From Andeanibacterium sp035497315 (GTDB lineage Bacteria; Pseudomonadota; Alphaproteobacteria; Sphingomonadales; Sphingomonadaceae), in NCBI GenBank assembly GCA_035497315.1, contig DATJDU010000066.1, forward strand, positions 1-37,936: DNA of 37,936 nucleotides. Reading direction: 5' to 3'. Positions 7,388-15,672 of this stretch are shown piece after piece; the stretch's first letter is position 1; each line of letters starts with the position of its first letter. A model generated the notes under the pieces. That model had not been told where the DNA came from. It searched no databases and was given only the letters and a program-made list of their open reading frames with translations. A program made the position numbers and the translations under genes.

Positions 7388-9658
7388 TCAGTCCAGCTCG
7401 ATGCTGCGCTCGGACGCCCAATCTTCCAGTGCCTTGCGCAGGCTGAGCGGCGGAGTGGTGAGCCATCCGTTCATCGCCTCGCCGATTTCCTCGAGATCGA
7501 CCTTGCGCACCAGTTCCTTGATCGGGCCTACGGCGGCGGGCGTGATCGACAGGCGGCGTATGCCGATGCCCAGCAGGGCCAGAGCCTCCAGCCGGCGCCC
7601 GCCCATCTCGCCGCATACGGTCACGTCCACCTGTTGCCCCGCCGTCGCCACCACGACCCGGCGGATGAAACGCAGGATCGCAGGGCTGACCCAGTCGTAA
7701 CGTTCCGCCAGCTTCGGGTTCGCCCGGTCCGCCGCGAACAGGAACTGGGTGAGATCATTCGTGCCGATCGAAAGGAAGGAAATACGCGGCATCAATATGT
7801 CGAGCTGTTCGGCCAGGGCCGGCACTTCCAGCATCGCGCCATAGCGGATTTCGTTGGGAAGTTTCTTCTTCTGCTTCTTGAGAAAGGCAAGTTGCCCTTC
7901 GAAGACCTTGCGGGCTTCCTCGAATTCCCATGGCTCGGACACCATCGGGAACATCACATTCAGCGTATGCCCGGCCGCCGCCTCCAGCAAGGCTCGGGCC
8001 TGTGACTTCAGAAGGCCTTCGCGCTCCAGCGCCAGGCGCAATGCACGCCAGCCCATGGCGGGGTTCTCGTCATTTTCGGAATTTTCGCTGCGCAGATAGG
8101 GCAAGGATTTGTCGCCGCCGATATCCACCGTACGGAAGATGACAGGACGGTCCCCCGCAGCTTCCAGCACATCGCGATAGAGCCGCGTCTGCCGCTCGCG
8201 CTGGGGCATGGCAGCGGAAACCAGGAACTGGAATTCCGTGCGGAACAGCCCGATCCCGTCGGCCCCGACGAGGTTGAGGTTGGGCATATCGTCACGCAGC
8301 CCGGCATTCATCATCACCGTGATACGCGTGCCGCAGCGGCTGAAAGGCTCAACATCGCGCAACTTGGCATAGACTGCCTGCCGTTCCCGGTTCTTGGCCG
8401 AACGGGCCTCGAAGGCCTCGACCAGGCTGGGCGACGGGCGCACAGTCACGATCCCCTGATCGGCATCGAGCAGCAGCTGGTTGCCTTCGCGGATCAGCGA
8501 GCGGGCATTGCGAACGCGCCCCAGCACCGGCACGCCCATCGCCCGCGCGACGATGATCACATGGGCCGTGAGCGAACCTTCTTCGAGGATCACGCCCTTC
8601 AACCGGCGCTTGTCGTATTCGAGCAGTTCGGCAGGGCCGAGATTGCGCGCGATCAGGATCGCATCGTCACGCAGGCCCATGCTGGCAGCAGTACCGATCT
8701 GGCCCGAGACAATCCGCAACAGGCGGTTCGCGAGATCTTCCAGATCGTGCATCCGGTCAGCCAGCAGCGCATCGTCGATCTGGCGCATCCGCATGCGGGT
8801 GCGCTGCTGCACGCGCTCGATCGCGGCCTCGGCGGTAAGCCCGCTGTCGATGGCCTCGTTGATCCGGCGGCTCCAGCCTTCGTCATAAGCGAACATCTTG
8901 TAAGTCTCGAGCACAGCTTCGTGCTCGCCGCCCACGCCGAATTCGGCCTGGCTCGCCATCTGATCGATCTGCTCGCGCATCTTGTCGAAGGCGAGATAGA
9001 CGCGCTGGCGCTCCGCCTCCGTATCCTCGGCCACGGTATGTTCGATATTGATACGCGGCTGGTGGAACACAGCCACGCCCGCGCCCAGCCCCTTCACAAG
9101 GGTAAGCCCCTCCAGCGTATCGGGCTCGGAAAAGGCGGCACCGCTGCCCAGTGCATCCTCGGAATCGACCAGCCCTGCATTATCGATCATCTCGGCCAGC
9201 ACCATCGCCACCGTCTGCAACGCCTCGATTTCCACTTCCTCGTAGCGGCGCGGATCGACATGCTGGACAGTAAGCACGCCCACCGCCCGCTCGCGCCGCA
9301 CGATGGGCACGCCGGCAAAGGAGTGGAACTTTTCCTCACCCGTTTCGGGGCGATACTGGAACTCGGGATGAGCGGTCGCCTGGGCGAGGTTCAGCGTCTC
9401 CACATTGGCGGCAAGAGTACCGGTGAGGCCTTCGCCAACGCCCATGCGGGTAACGTGCACCGCGCTCTGGTTCAGGCCGCGCGTGGCGAACAACTCGAGC
9501 ATCCCCTCACGCAGGAGATAAATCGAACACACTTCGCTGTGCAGCGCTTCGCCGATAATATCGACGACCTGGTTGAGCTTGCCCTGCGGGTGCAGGCGCG
9601 AAGCCATGACCTCGTGGAGCTGGGTAAGGATCGAACGGGCGGCTGCGGCAGCACTCAT
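7388..9658 (-). CDS. ptsP: Phosphoenolpyruvate-protein phosphotransferase PtsP (enzyme I-Ntr)
   Basis: A 756-residue enzyme I of the nitrogen phosphotransferase system, which takes phosphate from PEP and passes it to NPr and then EIIA-Ntr in the cytoplasm. Domains in order: an N-terminal GAF sensor domain (about residues 20-160), the NPr-binding helical domain, the phosphohistidine domain (SLTAHVIIVARAMGVPVLG, with the active His), and the PEP-binding barrel (FRTEFQFL, FRTVDIGGDK, GTNDLTQFLFAADR). The catalytic cysteine motif is CGEMGGR near the C-terminus. The GAF domain separates it from sugar-type enzyme I; in other bacteria it senses glutamine. No npr or ptsN is in the window. Confidence 0.95.
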   Translation of the reverse strand: MSAAAAARSILTQLHEVMASRLHPQGKLNQVVDIIGEALHSEVCSIYLLREGMLELFATRGLNQSAVHVTRMGVGEGLTGTLAANVETLNLAQATAHPEFQYRPETGEEKFHSFAGVPIVRRERAVGVLTVQHVDPRRYEEVEIEALQTVAMVLAEMIDNAGLVDSEDALGSGAAFSEPDTLEGLTLVKGLGAGVAVFHQPRINIEHTVAEDTEAERQRVYLAFDKMREQIDQMASQAEFGVGGEHEAVLETYKMFAYDEGWSRRINEAIDSGLTAEAAIERVQQRTRMRMRQIDDALLADRMHDLEDLANRLLRIVSGQIGTAASMGLRDDAILIARNLGPAELLEYDKRRLKGVILEEGSLTAHVIIVARAMGVPVLGRVRNARSLIREGNQLLLDADQGIVTVRPSPSLVEAFEARSAKNRERQAVYAKLRDVEPFSRCGTRITVMMNAGLRDDMPNLNLVGADGIGLFRTEFQFLVSAAMPQRERQTRLYRDVLEAAGDRPVIFRTVDIGGDKSLPYLRSENSENDENPAMGWRALRLALEREGLLKSQARALLEAAAGHTLNVMFPMVSEPWEFEEARKVFEGQLAFLKKQKKKLPNEIRYGAMLEVPALAEQLDILMPRISFLSIGTNDLTQFLFAADRANPKLAERYDWVSPAILRFIRRVVVATAGQQVDVTVCGEMGGRRLEALALLGIGIRRLSITPAAVGPIKELVRKVDLEEIGEAMNGWLTTPPLSLRKALEDWASERSIELD

Positions 9659-9753
9659 GCCTGACGCCTAACCCACATTGGCCCTCAAAGGAAATAATTC
9701 ACGTCGATTACGTGTGATCCCACCCGCTCCGCGAGGCTGACCGAGTACGGCCC

Positions 9754-9909
9754 CTAGCTGAACGCGATTTCCTCCTTCAACCGCAACTTGCGCTTCTTGA
9801 GGGACTGGAGCGTAACAATATCCGGTGAAGGCCGGCCCATCTCTTCGCGAATACGGCGCTCGAGCCCTTCGTGCTTCGTCTGCAGGGCGGCGAGGTGAGA
9901 TGATTCCAT
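9754..9909 (-). CDS. Small DUF465 (YdcH family) protein
   Basis: A 51-residue protein starting MESSHLAALQTKHEGLERRI and ending with the family signature LKKRKLRLKEEI. DUF465 proteins are short, charged, mostly helical and of unknown function. The ATG at 9909 is preceded by an excellent AAGGAGG site 7 bases upstream, which makes the gene convincing despite its length. It lies upstream of ptsP in the same direction, with about 95 bases between, and is divergent from a second DUF465 gene at 10119. Confidence 0.82.
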   Translation of the reverse strand: MESSHLAALQTKHEGLERRIREEMGRPSPDIVTLQSLKKRKLRLKEEIAFS

Positions 9910-10118
9910 GTGGCGTCCTCCTTCTTCGTCCACAGGTGCCCGAAAAGGGCCCCGTTAAAAGGCGACTCGCCATGCGGGCCGAGCCGCGCGATTGTCATCA
10001 AACCACAATAGAACTAGATCGGCAAACGGCAGCGGTAACCATGAGGTGTATCGGCGGCCAGGTGCGGCGGGCCGTTGGCGTTTTTACAACGCGCGAGGCC
10101 AGGGGGAGCGTTGAGTAA

Positions 10119-10316
10119 GTGACCGAAGAGGAGATGCGCAAAAGGCTTGCCGCGCTTCGCATCGAACACCGGGATCTCGACGCGGCGATCGATGCGCTGA
10201 CTGCGTCGGGCTCGTCCGATCAGCTCCAGATCGCGCGACTCAAAAAGCGTAAGCTGATGTTACGAGATCAGATTTCGGTCTTCGAGGACTATCTCACCCC
10301 CGATATCATCGCCTAA
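10119..10316 (+). CDS. Second small DUF465 (YdcH family) protein
   Basis: A 65-residue protein with the same LKKRKLMLRDQI signature as the leftward neighbour, preceded by an N-terminal coiled-coil-like segment (EEEMRKRLAALRIEHRDLDAA). The GTG start at 10119 has AGGGGGAG about 10 bases upstream. It precedes the rcdA-like gene by about 95 bases in the same direction. Function is unknown; the family resembles short coiled coils that oligomerise. Confidence 0.82.
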   Translation: MTEEEMRKRLAALRIEHRDLDAAIDALTASGSSDQLQIARLKKRKLMLRDQISVFEDYLTPDIIA

Positions 10317-10411
10317 ACCGTGCCACTCCGGTACAGTCCCAATTTGGTTCGGGATAAAAGTGTGGAGACTCTGGCCGTGCCATCGGCGCGATAATAGTGA
10401 ATCTTTCGTCT

Positions 10412-10879
10412 ATGACTGGCCCAACCGACATCAATCCCCACATTGTGGAGGCGCTTTATAACGAGGCGCTGCTCCTTGCCGACGAGGTGCGCGCAAGCTT
10501 CGACCTCTCGGGCCGGCTCGACGATATCAGCAGGGACGAAGACCTCGCCCGGATCGCCCTTTCGTGCGAGGCGCTGCGTACTACCACGCGCATGATGCAC
10601 ATCATCGCCTGGCTGCTGAACCAGCGCGCCTATTTCGCGGGCGAGATCACCCAACTCCAGCTGCGCCGCCACGGACGCCTGCCCGCCAAGGCATCGCGCT
10701 CCGATCCCGGCCAGATGGCGCTGCTCACACCCGAACTGCGCACCCTGATCACCACGACAGAGCGCCTCTATGCCCGGATCGAACGGCTCGACGCCGCCTG
10801 GCAGGAGAATTTCCGGATCGAGCCAAGCGCAATCCACAGCCTGCGCGAACGGATCGGCCATCGCCTGAAGGCGGTCTGA
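10412..10879 (+). CDS. rcdA: DUF1465 family protein, RcdA-like regulator of CtrA degradation
   Basis: A 155-residue protein (from ATG 10412; GTG 10397 would add 5 residues) matching DUF1465. In Caulobacter the family member RcdA is an adaptor that, with CpdR and PopA, delivers CtrA to ClpXP. Recognisable segments are EALYNEALLLADEVRASFDLSGR, RIALSCEALRTTTRMMHIIAWLLNQRAYFAGE and the C-terminal LYARIERLD. This assignment rests on family resemblance. Whether the sphingomonad protein acts on CtrA is inferred. Neighbours are two DUF465 genes on the left and a stress kinase on the opposite strand. Confidence 0.85.
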   Translation: MTGPTDINPHIVEALYNEALLLADEVRASFDLSGRLDDISRDEDLARIALSCEALRTTTRMMHIIAWLLNQRAYFAGEITQLQLRRHGRLPAKASRSDPGQMALLTPELRTLITTTERLYARIERLDAAWQENFRIEPSAIHSLRERIGHRLKAV

Positions 10880-11010
10880 GGGTTCCCGGCCCCAGGTGCC
10901 TGTTCCCGGGAATTGATGTCCGCTTCATCCATTCGACCTCGCCGCCGGTGGTCGATGCCGTGTTCCTCGCAGGTCCAGCCGAAGATGTGGCGGTTCTGGT
11001 CCGGCCTCGC

Positions 11011-12660
11011 CTAGAACCTGCGGCGCAGCTCGAAAGCATGCGCCGCGCGGACCGGGACCACCAGCGTACATTTCACTCCGTCCGGGTCGAAGCGCAGGTC
11101 CACCGGATGCCGCAATTCATGCGCCACGATCTTTTCGATCAGGTCCATGCCGAAGCCGCGCTTGCGATCGGTGGCAACTAGCGGGCCGCCTGCTTCGACC
11201 CATTCGATCCGGGCCTTGCCGTCATCCTGCTGCCAGCGGATCGAAAGCTGCCCGCCCGGCTGGCTGAGCGCGCCATATTTGGCGGCATTGGTGGCCAGTT
11301 CGTGGATCGCCAGCCCCAGGGAGAGGGCATCATTGGGCGCCAGTTCGATATGCGGACCGTCCATGGCGATCACCGGCCCGCAATCACGCGCATAGGGCGC
11401 CAGTTCCGCCTCCACCACGGCGCCGATCGGGGTCGCGCCCCATTCGGACTGGGTGAGCAGGTCATGCGTGGCAGAAAGCGCGCGGATGCGGCCTTCCAGC
11501 CCTTCGGCAAACTCGTCCAGGTCACTCGCCCGCCGCCTTGTGAGCGCAACGATGGAGAGCACATTGGCCAGCGTATTCTTCACCCGATGGTTGAGTTCGC
11601 GGGTAAGTGAATCGCGGATTGCGTTCTGCTCCTCGAACCACACCAGCCGGGCGCCGTCTTCCTTGGCCTGCTGCGTGAGCATCCGGGCCAGCAGGGCCAG
11701 CAGGCTTGCCGCAGCCAGTCCGAAAATCAGCGTGACCAGCGAAAGCGGCGAAAGGAACGATCCGCGGGCACTCGACACTTCCAGCACCCATTGGTGATCG
11801 GCGATGGTCACGCCTTCCCGCACGCTCAGCGCCCCTGCATGGGCGGGCGCGATGGAGGCCATCAGCCGATCCTCGCTCACCACCTCGTCATAGAGCCGGA
11901 TGCCCAGATCCCCGCGCGAGGCGATAAGCAGGGCCGAGGCGAGGAAATCCTGCGCAACGAAGGCCGAATAGACGAAGCCCCGCAGCCGCGCGCCGCCAGG
12001 CACGCTTTCGAACACCGGCATATAGATCAGAAAGCCCTTCCCGCTGTCCCGCCCCTGACGGCGGAGGGAAACCTTCCCGCTGGCGCTGGGGCGAGCCGTC
12101 CGCTCTGCTTCCAGCATCGCGGCGCGCAAATTGGGTTCGGCATACATGTTGAAGCCCAGCGCGCGGCGGTTGCGCTGGGTATCGGGCTCCAGAAAAGTCA
12201 CTGGCACGGCATAGGGCTGGCCTGGCCCGATTGCCGGGCGGATATGCACGTCCTCGCCATATTCCAACATTACCAGCCGGTCGAAATCGGCGACCTCGGC
12301 GGGATCGACCCGCTGGGCCCAGCCAATACCGTCCGCCCCCCGGAAATCGGTATCGAGCCTCAATTCGCTCACGAAGCGGCGGAAATGATCGGCCGGGGAT
12401 TCATCCAGCGTGGAAAACAATGCAGCGCCCGCACGCAGGTAGGAGGCATTGGCGTTGGCCCGCCTTTCAAGCGCGGAAGCGATGGCCCCCGCGCGTTCGC
12501 GCAACTGGGCGATATCGCTGCGCTGTTCCACCCGTTCGATCGCGTAGCTGGCCAGCAGCGCCACACCCATGATCAGGCCGAAAATCGCGAGCGGCACGGC
12601 GCGCGGAAACTGGACCAGCCAGCGCCGCGCCGCACTCTCCTGGGAAAAAAATCGTGCCAA
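11011..12660 (-). CDS. CHASE-domain HWE-family sensor histidine kinase
   Basis: A 549-residue membrane kinase. Transmembrane helices lie at about residues 20-41 and 303-325 and enclose a periplasmic CHASE-type sensor domain. The phosphoacceptor is His358 in RELNHRVKNTLANV, a typical HWE/HisKA_2 sequence. The ATP-binding domain has the HWE N-box HELATNAAKYGALS (His453, Glu454, Asn458) and the glycine motif KRGFGMDLI. Kinases of this class phosphorylate PhyR in the alphaproteobacterial general stress response, and this gene is divergent from nepR-ecfG. The start is TTG at 12660, with a weak GAGG upstream. No response regulator is adjacent, so the partner is inferred, most likely a PhyR encoded elsewhere. 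Confidence 0.88.
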   Translation of the reverse strand: MARFFSQESAARRWLVQFPRAVPLAIFGLIMGVALLASYAIERVEQRSDIAQLRERAGAIASALERRANANASYLRAGAALFSTLDESPADHFRRFVSELRLDTDFRGADGIGWAQRVDPAEVADFDRLVMLEYGEDVHIRPAIGPGQPYAVPVTFLEPDTQRNRRALGFNMYAEPNLRAAMLEAERTARPSASGKVSLRRQGRDSGKGFLIYMPVFESVPGGARLRGFVYSAFVAQDFLASALLIASRGDLGIRLYDEVVSEDRLMASIAPAHAGALSVREGVTIADHQWVLEVSSARGSFLSPLSLVTLIFGLAAASLLALLARMLTQQAKEDGARLVWFEEQNAIRDSLTRELNHRVKNTLANVLSIVALTRRRASDLDEFAEGLEGRIRALSATHDLLTQSEWGATPIGAVVEAELAPYARDCGPVIAMDGPHIELAPNDALSLGLAIHELATNAAKYGALSQPGGQLSIRWQQDDGKARIEWVEAGGPLVATDRKRGFGMDLIEKIVAHELRHPVDLRFDPDGVKCTLVVPVRAAHAFELRRRF

Positions 12661-12762
12661 GAAAACGCCCTCTGCCCGCCCTGCCCTGCACTGTAGCGTG
12701 CGGCCTTGGCCGTTGCACCCTTTTCGCCGCTGCCCTACTCACTTGCAGGCACTATGCGGAAA

Positions 12763-12788
12763 AACACGGTCGCAGGGGATTTCGTTCC
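12763..12788 (-). promoter_or_regulatory. Candidate EcfG-type promoter for the sensor kinase
   Basis: Read on the minus strand there is GGAAC (12788-12784), a 17-base spacer, then TGTT (12766-12763). The alphaproteobacterial EcfG consensus is GGAAC, 16-17 bases, CGTT, so only the first base of the -10 element differs. Transcription would begin near 12756 and leave a leader of about 95 bases before the kinase start. No equally good match points toward nepR. Confidence 0.5.
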
Positions 12789-12845
12789 ACGAGATTTCCG
12801 GGCTCTCCGCGCCAGATACCAGTTTGCCGGAGCAGCCGCCACCCG

Positions 12846-13058
12846 ATGTCCGAAGCCAGCGATTCTCCCGAGAAGACGACCCGCAAGCCGGGTTCCGGCA
12901 AGCGCGGCGGCAAATCTGCGAAGGCGGGTGCGGCCGGCAAGGGCAAGAAACCCGAATGGGCGGACGGCCTCAAGCGGCTTTACGATTCGGTGGTCGAGGA
13001 ACCGCTGCCCGACGCTTTCAATGATCTGCTCTCCCGCCTGGATGACGGGAAGCCATGA
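12846..13058 (+). CDS. nepR: NepR family anti-sigma factor
   Basis: A 70-residue protein with a basic, disordered N-terminus (Lys/Gly/Ala-rich, residues 1-38) and the NepR core LKRLYDSVVEEPLPDAFNDLLSRLD. NepR binds EcfG and keeps it from RNA polymerase; phosphorylated PhyR removes NepR under stress. The ATG at 12846 is chosen because the upstream part of the open frame (from 12654) has no homology and overlaps the kinase 5' end. The last 4 bases overlap the ecfG start (ATGA), which couples the two. Confidence 0.92.
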   Translation: MSEASDSPEKTTRKPGSGKRGGKSAKAGAAGKGKKPEWADGLKRLYDSVVEEPLPDAFNDLLSRLDDGKP

Positions 13059-13672
13059 ACAGGTCCGATCCAGACAGGCCCGAACGCGAGGCTGGCGACA
13101 GCTTCAAGCGCGAGCTGACCGGCGTAATCCCCCATCTGCGCGCCTTTGCGCGCGGGTTGTGCGGCCGTTCGGACCTTGCCGACGATCTGGTGCAGGAAAC
13201 CATGCTCAAGGCCTGGGCCGCGCGCGACCGGTTCGAACCGGGCACCTCCATGCGCGCCTGGACCTTCGTGATCCTGCGCAACGCCTATCTCACCGACATG
13301 CGCCGGTCGCGCTTTCGTGGTGAATATGACGAGGGGCTGGCCGAGCGTATCCTCACCGCGCCGGCCGATCAGGAGGACCCGGTCCATCTGGGCGACCTGC
13401 ACCGCGCCTTGCAGACCCTGCCGGCCGAACGGCGCGAAGCCCTGTTGCTGGTGGGCGCAGGCGGCTTCTCCTATGAGGAAGCGGCCGAGATCTGCGGCTG
13501 CGCCGTGGGCACGATCAAGAGCCGTGTGGGCCGCGCCCGCGCCGCGCTGACCGCCATGATCGAGGAGGGCAATATCCCCCGCCGTGCGTCAGGAGATGTC
13601 GAAGCCCATCGCGCGATTCTGGAAGAACTGGATTCGGTATCCGGCCGCGATGGCCTTTCTCCTGCCGATTGA
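13055..13672 (+). CDS. ecfG: EcfG-type sigma factor of the general stress response
   Basis: A 205-residue extracytoplasmic-function sigma factor of the EcfG (ECF15) type. Region 2 is at about residues 20-90 (LADDLVQETMLKAWAARDRF, MRAWTFVILRNAYLTDMRR) and region 4 at about 115-170 (LPAERREALLLVGAGGFSYEEAAEICGC, VGTIKSRVGRAR). The 4-base overlap with nepR and the neighbouring HWE kinase support the general-stress role over other ECF groups. A C-terminal extension of about 35 residues follows region 4. Expected regulation is partner switching by PhyR/NepR. Confidence 0.93.
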   Translation: MNRSDPDRPEREAGDSFKRELTGVIPHLRAFARGLCGRSDLADDLVQETMLKAWAARDRFEPGTSMRAWTFVILRNAYLTDMRRSRFRGEYDEGLAERILTAPADQEDPVHLGDLHRALQTLPAERREALLLVGAGGFSYEEAAEICGCAVGTIKSRVGRARAALTAMIEEGNIPRRASGDVEAHRAILEELDSVSGRDGLSPAD

Positions 13673-13730
13673 CCGCAACAGCAACGCGCGTCATTGATAT
13701 TGCGCCGCCCACAGGGAGGGGCGAGCGGGG

Positions 13731-14945
13731 ATGAGTTCCGAAATCGACAGCAAGCCAAGCCACCACGAAACCACTTCTGCGGCGCCCACGGGTTCCGCGC
13801 CGCGCCGCCGCACCCTGGCTTTCGCAGCTCAGGAATTGCGGCTGATTTCAGCGCTGGTGCTGCTGATTGCAATCGGCCTGTTCCTGGCCCTGCCCTTCGT
13901 GCTTTCGATCGGTTCGGTGGTGTTCCTGCCGCTGGTTTCGGCCATTGTGCTGACCATCGTGCTGTCCCCGCTGGCCGACCGGCTGGCCACGCTGGGCGTG
14001 CCGAATGTGCTGGCCGCCTTTCTGGCGATGCTGCTGTTCATCGCGGTACTGGTTGTGGCGCTGGTTACGATCCTGAGCCCGGCGGTGGATCTGTTCGACC
14101 GTCTGCCCGCCATGGCGGAAACGGTGGGCCAGCAATTCAGCCAGCTTCGCGGCAGCCTTGCCTGGGTCACCAAGCTGAACGACCAGCTGGCCGAACTGGC
14201 GGGCCATGCGCGGGGCCAGCAGGTGGTGCTGGCCAGCCCCTCGTTCCTGGAAGAGGTCGCCTTCGCCACGCCCAGCGTGGTGCTGGAAGTGCTGCTTACT
14301 TTCCTGATGGCATTTTTCATGATCGAGGCGCGCGGGCGGATGCGGCACCATGTGCAGCTCCATCACGCCTCGCTCAACACCAGCGTGAAGGCCGCGCGTG
14401 TGATGCGCGACGTGCAGGATCGGGTGGCCGCCTATATCCTCACCGTATCGGTCATCAATGCGGGTGTGGGGGTGATCGTGGCGGCAGGCGCATGGGCGCT
14501 GGGAATGGAAGCGCCGATCATGTGGGGCGGCCTTGCCGCGCTGCTGAATTTCCTGCCCTATGTCGGCCCGCTGATCATGATCGGGGTGCTGACCCTGTTC
14601 GGGCTGGGCACGGCCGACACCGTATTGTTGGGCATGATGCCCGCCGCGATCTATCTGGGCCTGCACGCGGTGGAATCGAACATCATCACGCCCGCCATAC
14701 TGGGCGCACGCTTCACCATGAACCCGGTGCTGATTCTGATCGCCCTGTCCTATTTCTCGTGGATCTGGGGCGTGCCCGGCGCGCTGCTATCGGTGCCGAT
14801 CCTGCTGACGCTGACTGCGGTGGTGGATCATCTGGGGCGGCCCAATCTGCTGGGCTTCCTGTTCGGGGAACCGCTGTTCCCGCTGAACCCGCTCGACCCG
14901 GCGACGGACGACGCCGCTCCGACGGGCGAACCCGGCCAGCCCTAG
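13731..14945 (+). CDS. AI-2E family transporter (UPF0118/PerM-like)
   Basis: A 404-residue polytopic inner membrane protein of the AI-2E/PerM family. It has a hydrophobic N-terminal half (helices from about residue 35 to 130), a soluble middle segment (about 130-190), and the conserved C-terminal block PIMWGGLAALLNFLPYVGPLI followed by further helices. Members have been linked to autoinducer-2 export and to Na+/H+ antiport, so the substrate cannot be told. The ATG has a purine-rich AGGGAGGGGCGAG upstream. It starts 58 bases after ecfG on the same strand and may share its transcript, which would make it part of the stress regulon; this is inference. Confidence 0.88.
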   Translation: MSSEIDSKPSHHETTSAAPTGSAPRRRTLAFAAQELRLISALVLLIAIGLFLALPFVLSIGSVVFLPLVSAIVLTIVLSPLADRLATLGVPNVLAAFLAMLLFIAVLVVALVTILSPAVDLFDRLPAMAETVGQQFSQLRGSLAWVTKLNDQLAELAGHARGQQVVLASPSFLEEVAFATPSVVLEVLLTFLMAFFMIEARGRMRHHVQLHHASLNTSVKAARVMRDVQDRVAAYILTVSVINAGVGVIVAAGAWALGMEAPIMWGGLAALLNFLPYVGPLIMIGVLTLFGLGTADTVLLGMMPAAIYLGLHAVESNIITPAILGARFTMNPVLILIALSYFSWIWGVPGALLSVPILLTLTAVVDHLGRPNLLGFLFGEPLFPLNPLDPATDDAAPTGEPGQP

Positions 14946-14987
14946 AACGCAAGGTTCAGGCCGGCCGGGTCACTCAATTGCTGACGA

Positions 14988-15596
14988 TCAGGCCGGGTAT
15001 TTCCAGGCCGAACCGCGAGCCAGATTCTCGGCCGCGAAGGCCCAGTTGAGCTGCGCGATCACCTTTTCGAGATAGGCAGGGCGCGCATTCTGGTGGTCCA
15101 GATAATAGGCGTGTTCCCACAGGTCGATCACCAGCAGCGGGTTCACGTCCTGATCGGCGAAGGTTTCCGCATCGTGCGAATCCTTGACCGCCAGCGTGCC
15201 CTTGTCATCCACCAGCCACACCCAGCCCGAGGCGAAGTGGCCCGCGCCAACAGTGGCGAGCTTTTCCTTCAGCGCGTCGAGCGAGCCGAAATCGGCATCG
15301 ATCTTCGCCGCCAGATCGCCTTCCGGCGCGCCGGCTTCGGGCGAGAGCGAGTACCAGAAGAAGCCGTGGTTCCACACCTGCGCGGAATTGTTGAACAGGC
15401 CGGCATTGCCGCTGCGGGCCTTGCTGATCACGGTTTCGAGATCGTCATTGGCCATGTCGGTGCCTTCGATCGCGGCATTGGTGCGATCGACATAGGTCTT
15501 GTGGTGCTTGCCGTGATGGAAAGAAAAGGTCTTGGCCGAGATTGCGGGTTCGAGCGCGTCGCTCGCAAACGGAAGATCGATAAGTTCGAAAGCCAT
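14988..15596 (-). CDS. sodB: Superoxide dismutase, iron type
   Basis: A 201-residue Fe/Mn-family superoxide dismutase that turns superoxide into hydrogen peroxide and oxygen in the cytoplasm. Metal ligands are visible in FSFHHGKHHKTYVD (first His), QVWNHGFFW (second His), and DLWEHAYYLDHQNARP (Asp and His). The glutamine in NNSAQVWNH is the position that favours iron; manganese enzymes carry glycine there and glutamine elsewhere. The ATG at 15596 has AAGGA about 8 bases upstream; an in-frame extension to 15644 lacks homology. It converges with the AI-2E transporter and is separated from the symporter upstream by 76 bases. Confidence 0.95.
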   Translation of the reverse strand: MAFELIDLPFASDALEPAISAKTFSFHHGKHHKTYVDRTNAAIEGTDMANDDLETVISKARSGNAGLFNNSAQVWNHGFFWYSLSPEAGAPEGDLAAKIDADFGSLDALKEKLATVGAGHFASGWVWLVDDKGTLAVKDSHDAETFADQDVNPLLVIDLWEHAYYLDHQNARPAYLEKVIAQLNWAFAAENLARGSAWKYPA

Positions 15597-15672
15597 TGTA
15601 AATCCTTGCAAGGGGAGTTTTGGTGACGTTTCCATAACGCCCAAAGGTACTTAGCGATGCCGATATTTTGGC

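Noticed and set aside
12758..12787. Possible EcfG promoter toward nepR (GGAAA then CGTT)
   Set aside because: The spacer is 20 bases and the -35 element lacks the C, so it does not fit the 16-17 base consensus.
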